A stretch of DNA of 6,541 nucleotides from an uncultured Bacteroidota bacterium (lineage in GTDB: Bacteria; Bacteroidota; Bacteroidia; Chitinophagales; Chitinophagaceae). The stretch is taken from positions 1 through 6,541 of the forward strand of contig CAIRSV010000012.1 of the NCBI GenBank assembly GCA_903881265.1, in the 5' to 3' direction. Made by a program: the position numbers and the translations under genes. Shown here in pieces: positions 5,836-6,541 of the stretch (its first letter is position 1; every line of letters begins with the position of its first letter). Below the pieces are notes generated by a model, which saw only the letters and a program-made list of their open reading frames with translations, did no database searches and was not told the DNA's origin.

Positions 5836-6541
5836 TTACATCATTAACGATATCGGATTCTCGAGATAGCCTTTCAGTGTTTGAAGGAAGTTGGCACCCA
5901 CAGCGCCGTCTACCACACGATGATCGCAGCTGAGTGTTAGTTTGAGTATCCCTTTTATCACCACCGCACCATTCACTGCAACAGGCGTTTGTGTAATTTT
6001 ACCTACCGCCAAAATACAGGCATCAGGCGGATTGATGATGGCCGTAAATTCATCGATATCCATCATACCTAGGTTTGAAATTGTAAAGGTATTTCCGGTA
6101 AATTCTGAAGGTTGTATTTTTTTAGTTCGAGCCTTTTCATAAAGCGATGCAGCATCGCTAGCAATTTGGGTTAACGATTTTTGATTGGCATATTTGATCA
6201 CCGGCACAATCAACCCATCTGGCAACGCAATAGCACTTCCGATATGAATGTGATGATTCTGACGAATGAAATCACCCATCCAACTGCTATTTACATCGGG
6301 ATGTTTAGTCAGGGATAAGGCAACAGCTTTGATCATCATATCGTTGACAGAAATCTTCACCGCACTCATCGCATTAATCTGTTTGCGAACATCCATGAGG
6401 CTGTCCATACACACCGACGTCTTAAGATAGAAGTGCGGTGCGGTATGTTTACTTTCTGATAATTTCTGTGCTATGATTTTACGCATCTGCGTTACAGGCG
6501 TATCGGTATGACCTTCAGCACCACCCGGCACAAAAGCAGGC
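5836..6541 (-). CDS. dihydrolipoamide acyltransferase E2, C-terminal catalytic domain (partial)
   Basis: The visible 234 residues are the catalytic domain of a 2-oxo acid dehydrogenase E2 subunit, which moves the acyl group from lipoyl-lysine to CoA. The signature DHRVVDG near the C-terminus supplies the catalytic His and Asp. Other family features are TQMRKIIAQKLSESK at the domain start, APHFYL, the GLIVPVI segment, TFTISNLGM and the NPPDACILAVG stretch. APHFYL with a short catalytic domain fits the pyruvate dehydrogenase type (AceF/PdhC) better than the 2-oxoglutarate type, but this is inference. The gene is cut at the right edge: the lipoyl and E1/E3-binding domains lie outside. A GTG at 6531 is an internal valine codon, not a start, because the frame continues as PAFVPGG to the edge. 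It ends in two Met codons and TAA, converging with the methyltransferase gene. Confidence 0.93.
   Translation of the reverse strand, partial: PAFVPGGAEGHTDTPVTQMRKIIAQKLSESKHTAPHFYLKTSVCMDSLMDVRKQINAMSAVKISVNDMMIKAVALSLTKHPDVNSSWMGDFIRQNHHIHIGSAIALPDGLIVPVIKYANQKSLTQIASDAASLYEKARTKKIQPSEFTGNTFTISNLGMMDIDEFTAIINPPDACILAVGKITQTPVAVNGAVVIKGILKLTLSCDHRVVDGAVGANFLQTLKGYLENPISLMM

Noticed and set aside
5942..6142. Plus-strand 66-codon frame opposite the E2 gene, and similar frames opposite nuoH and inside the receptor gene
   Set aside because: These are shadows of well-identified genes in other frames, with no domain, promoter or ribosome binding site of their own.
6529..6531. GTG start of a short E2-like protein
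   Set aside because: The frame remains open to the window edge with E2 linker-like sequence (PAFVPGG), so the GTG is an internal valine codon of a longer gene.

Overview
The window looks like chromosomal DNA of a member of the Bacteroidota, roughly in the Chitinophaga/Sphingobacteria range. Four things point that way: a TonB-dependent receptor with an N-terminal carboxypeptidase-regulatory-like domain, Bacteroidota-type NuoH and NuoI proteins, start codons without clear Shine-Dalgarno sequences, and promoter elements of the Bacteroidota form TTG-N20-TAnnTTTG. No rRNA, tRNA, CRISPR array, insertion sequence or prophage gene is visible.

Layout, left to right. Positions 1-178 hold no intact gene. 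Just after the end of nuoI there is a 19-codon minus-strand reading frame whose first residues look like the start of NuoJ, followed by AT-rich sequence. Positions 179-1810 carry nuoI and nuoH on the minus strand, 3 nt apart and surely co-transcribed; they encode the peripheral 2x[4Fe-4S] subunit and a quinone-site membrane subunit of respiratory complex I. Positions 1811-1990 form a divergent promoter region. Positions 1991-4474 encode a large outer-membrane TonB-dependent receptor on the plus strand. Positions 4475-4883 are intergenic and contain the most unusual feature: a degenerate but perfectly spaced array of thirteen 21-bp units (4520-4792), followed by a very good promoter. That promoter drives a plus-strand class I SAM-dependent methyltransferase (4884-5732). 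A 103-bp convergent spacer follows. Last comes the C-terminal catalytic domain of a pyruvate dehydrogenase-type E2 acyltransferase on the minus strand, cut by the right edge.

The genes do not form one pathway. nuoHI (respiratory chain) and E2 (acetyl-CoA formation, giving NADH that complex I can oxidise) are central energy metabolism. The receptor and the methyltransferase are separate single-gene units. nuoH appears to begin its own transcription unit, with no nuoG directly upstream, and nuoJ is not intact downstream, so the usual nuo gene order is broken on both sides here.

The start codons chosen for nuoH and the methyltransferase are internal to longer open frames. In both cases a TAnnTTTG promoter element lies inside the longer frame, which makes the upstream start unlikely. 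The 21-bp array is the main candidate for something undescribed: it is non-coding, keeps exact 21-bp spacing (two helical turns) without any indel, and carries a dyad-like GAACT/AGTTC signal at unit junctions.
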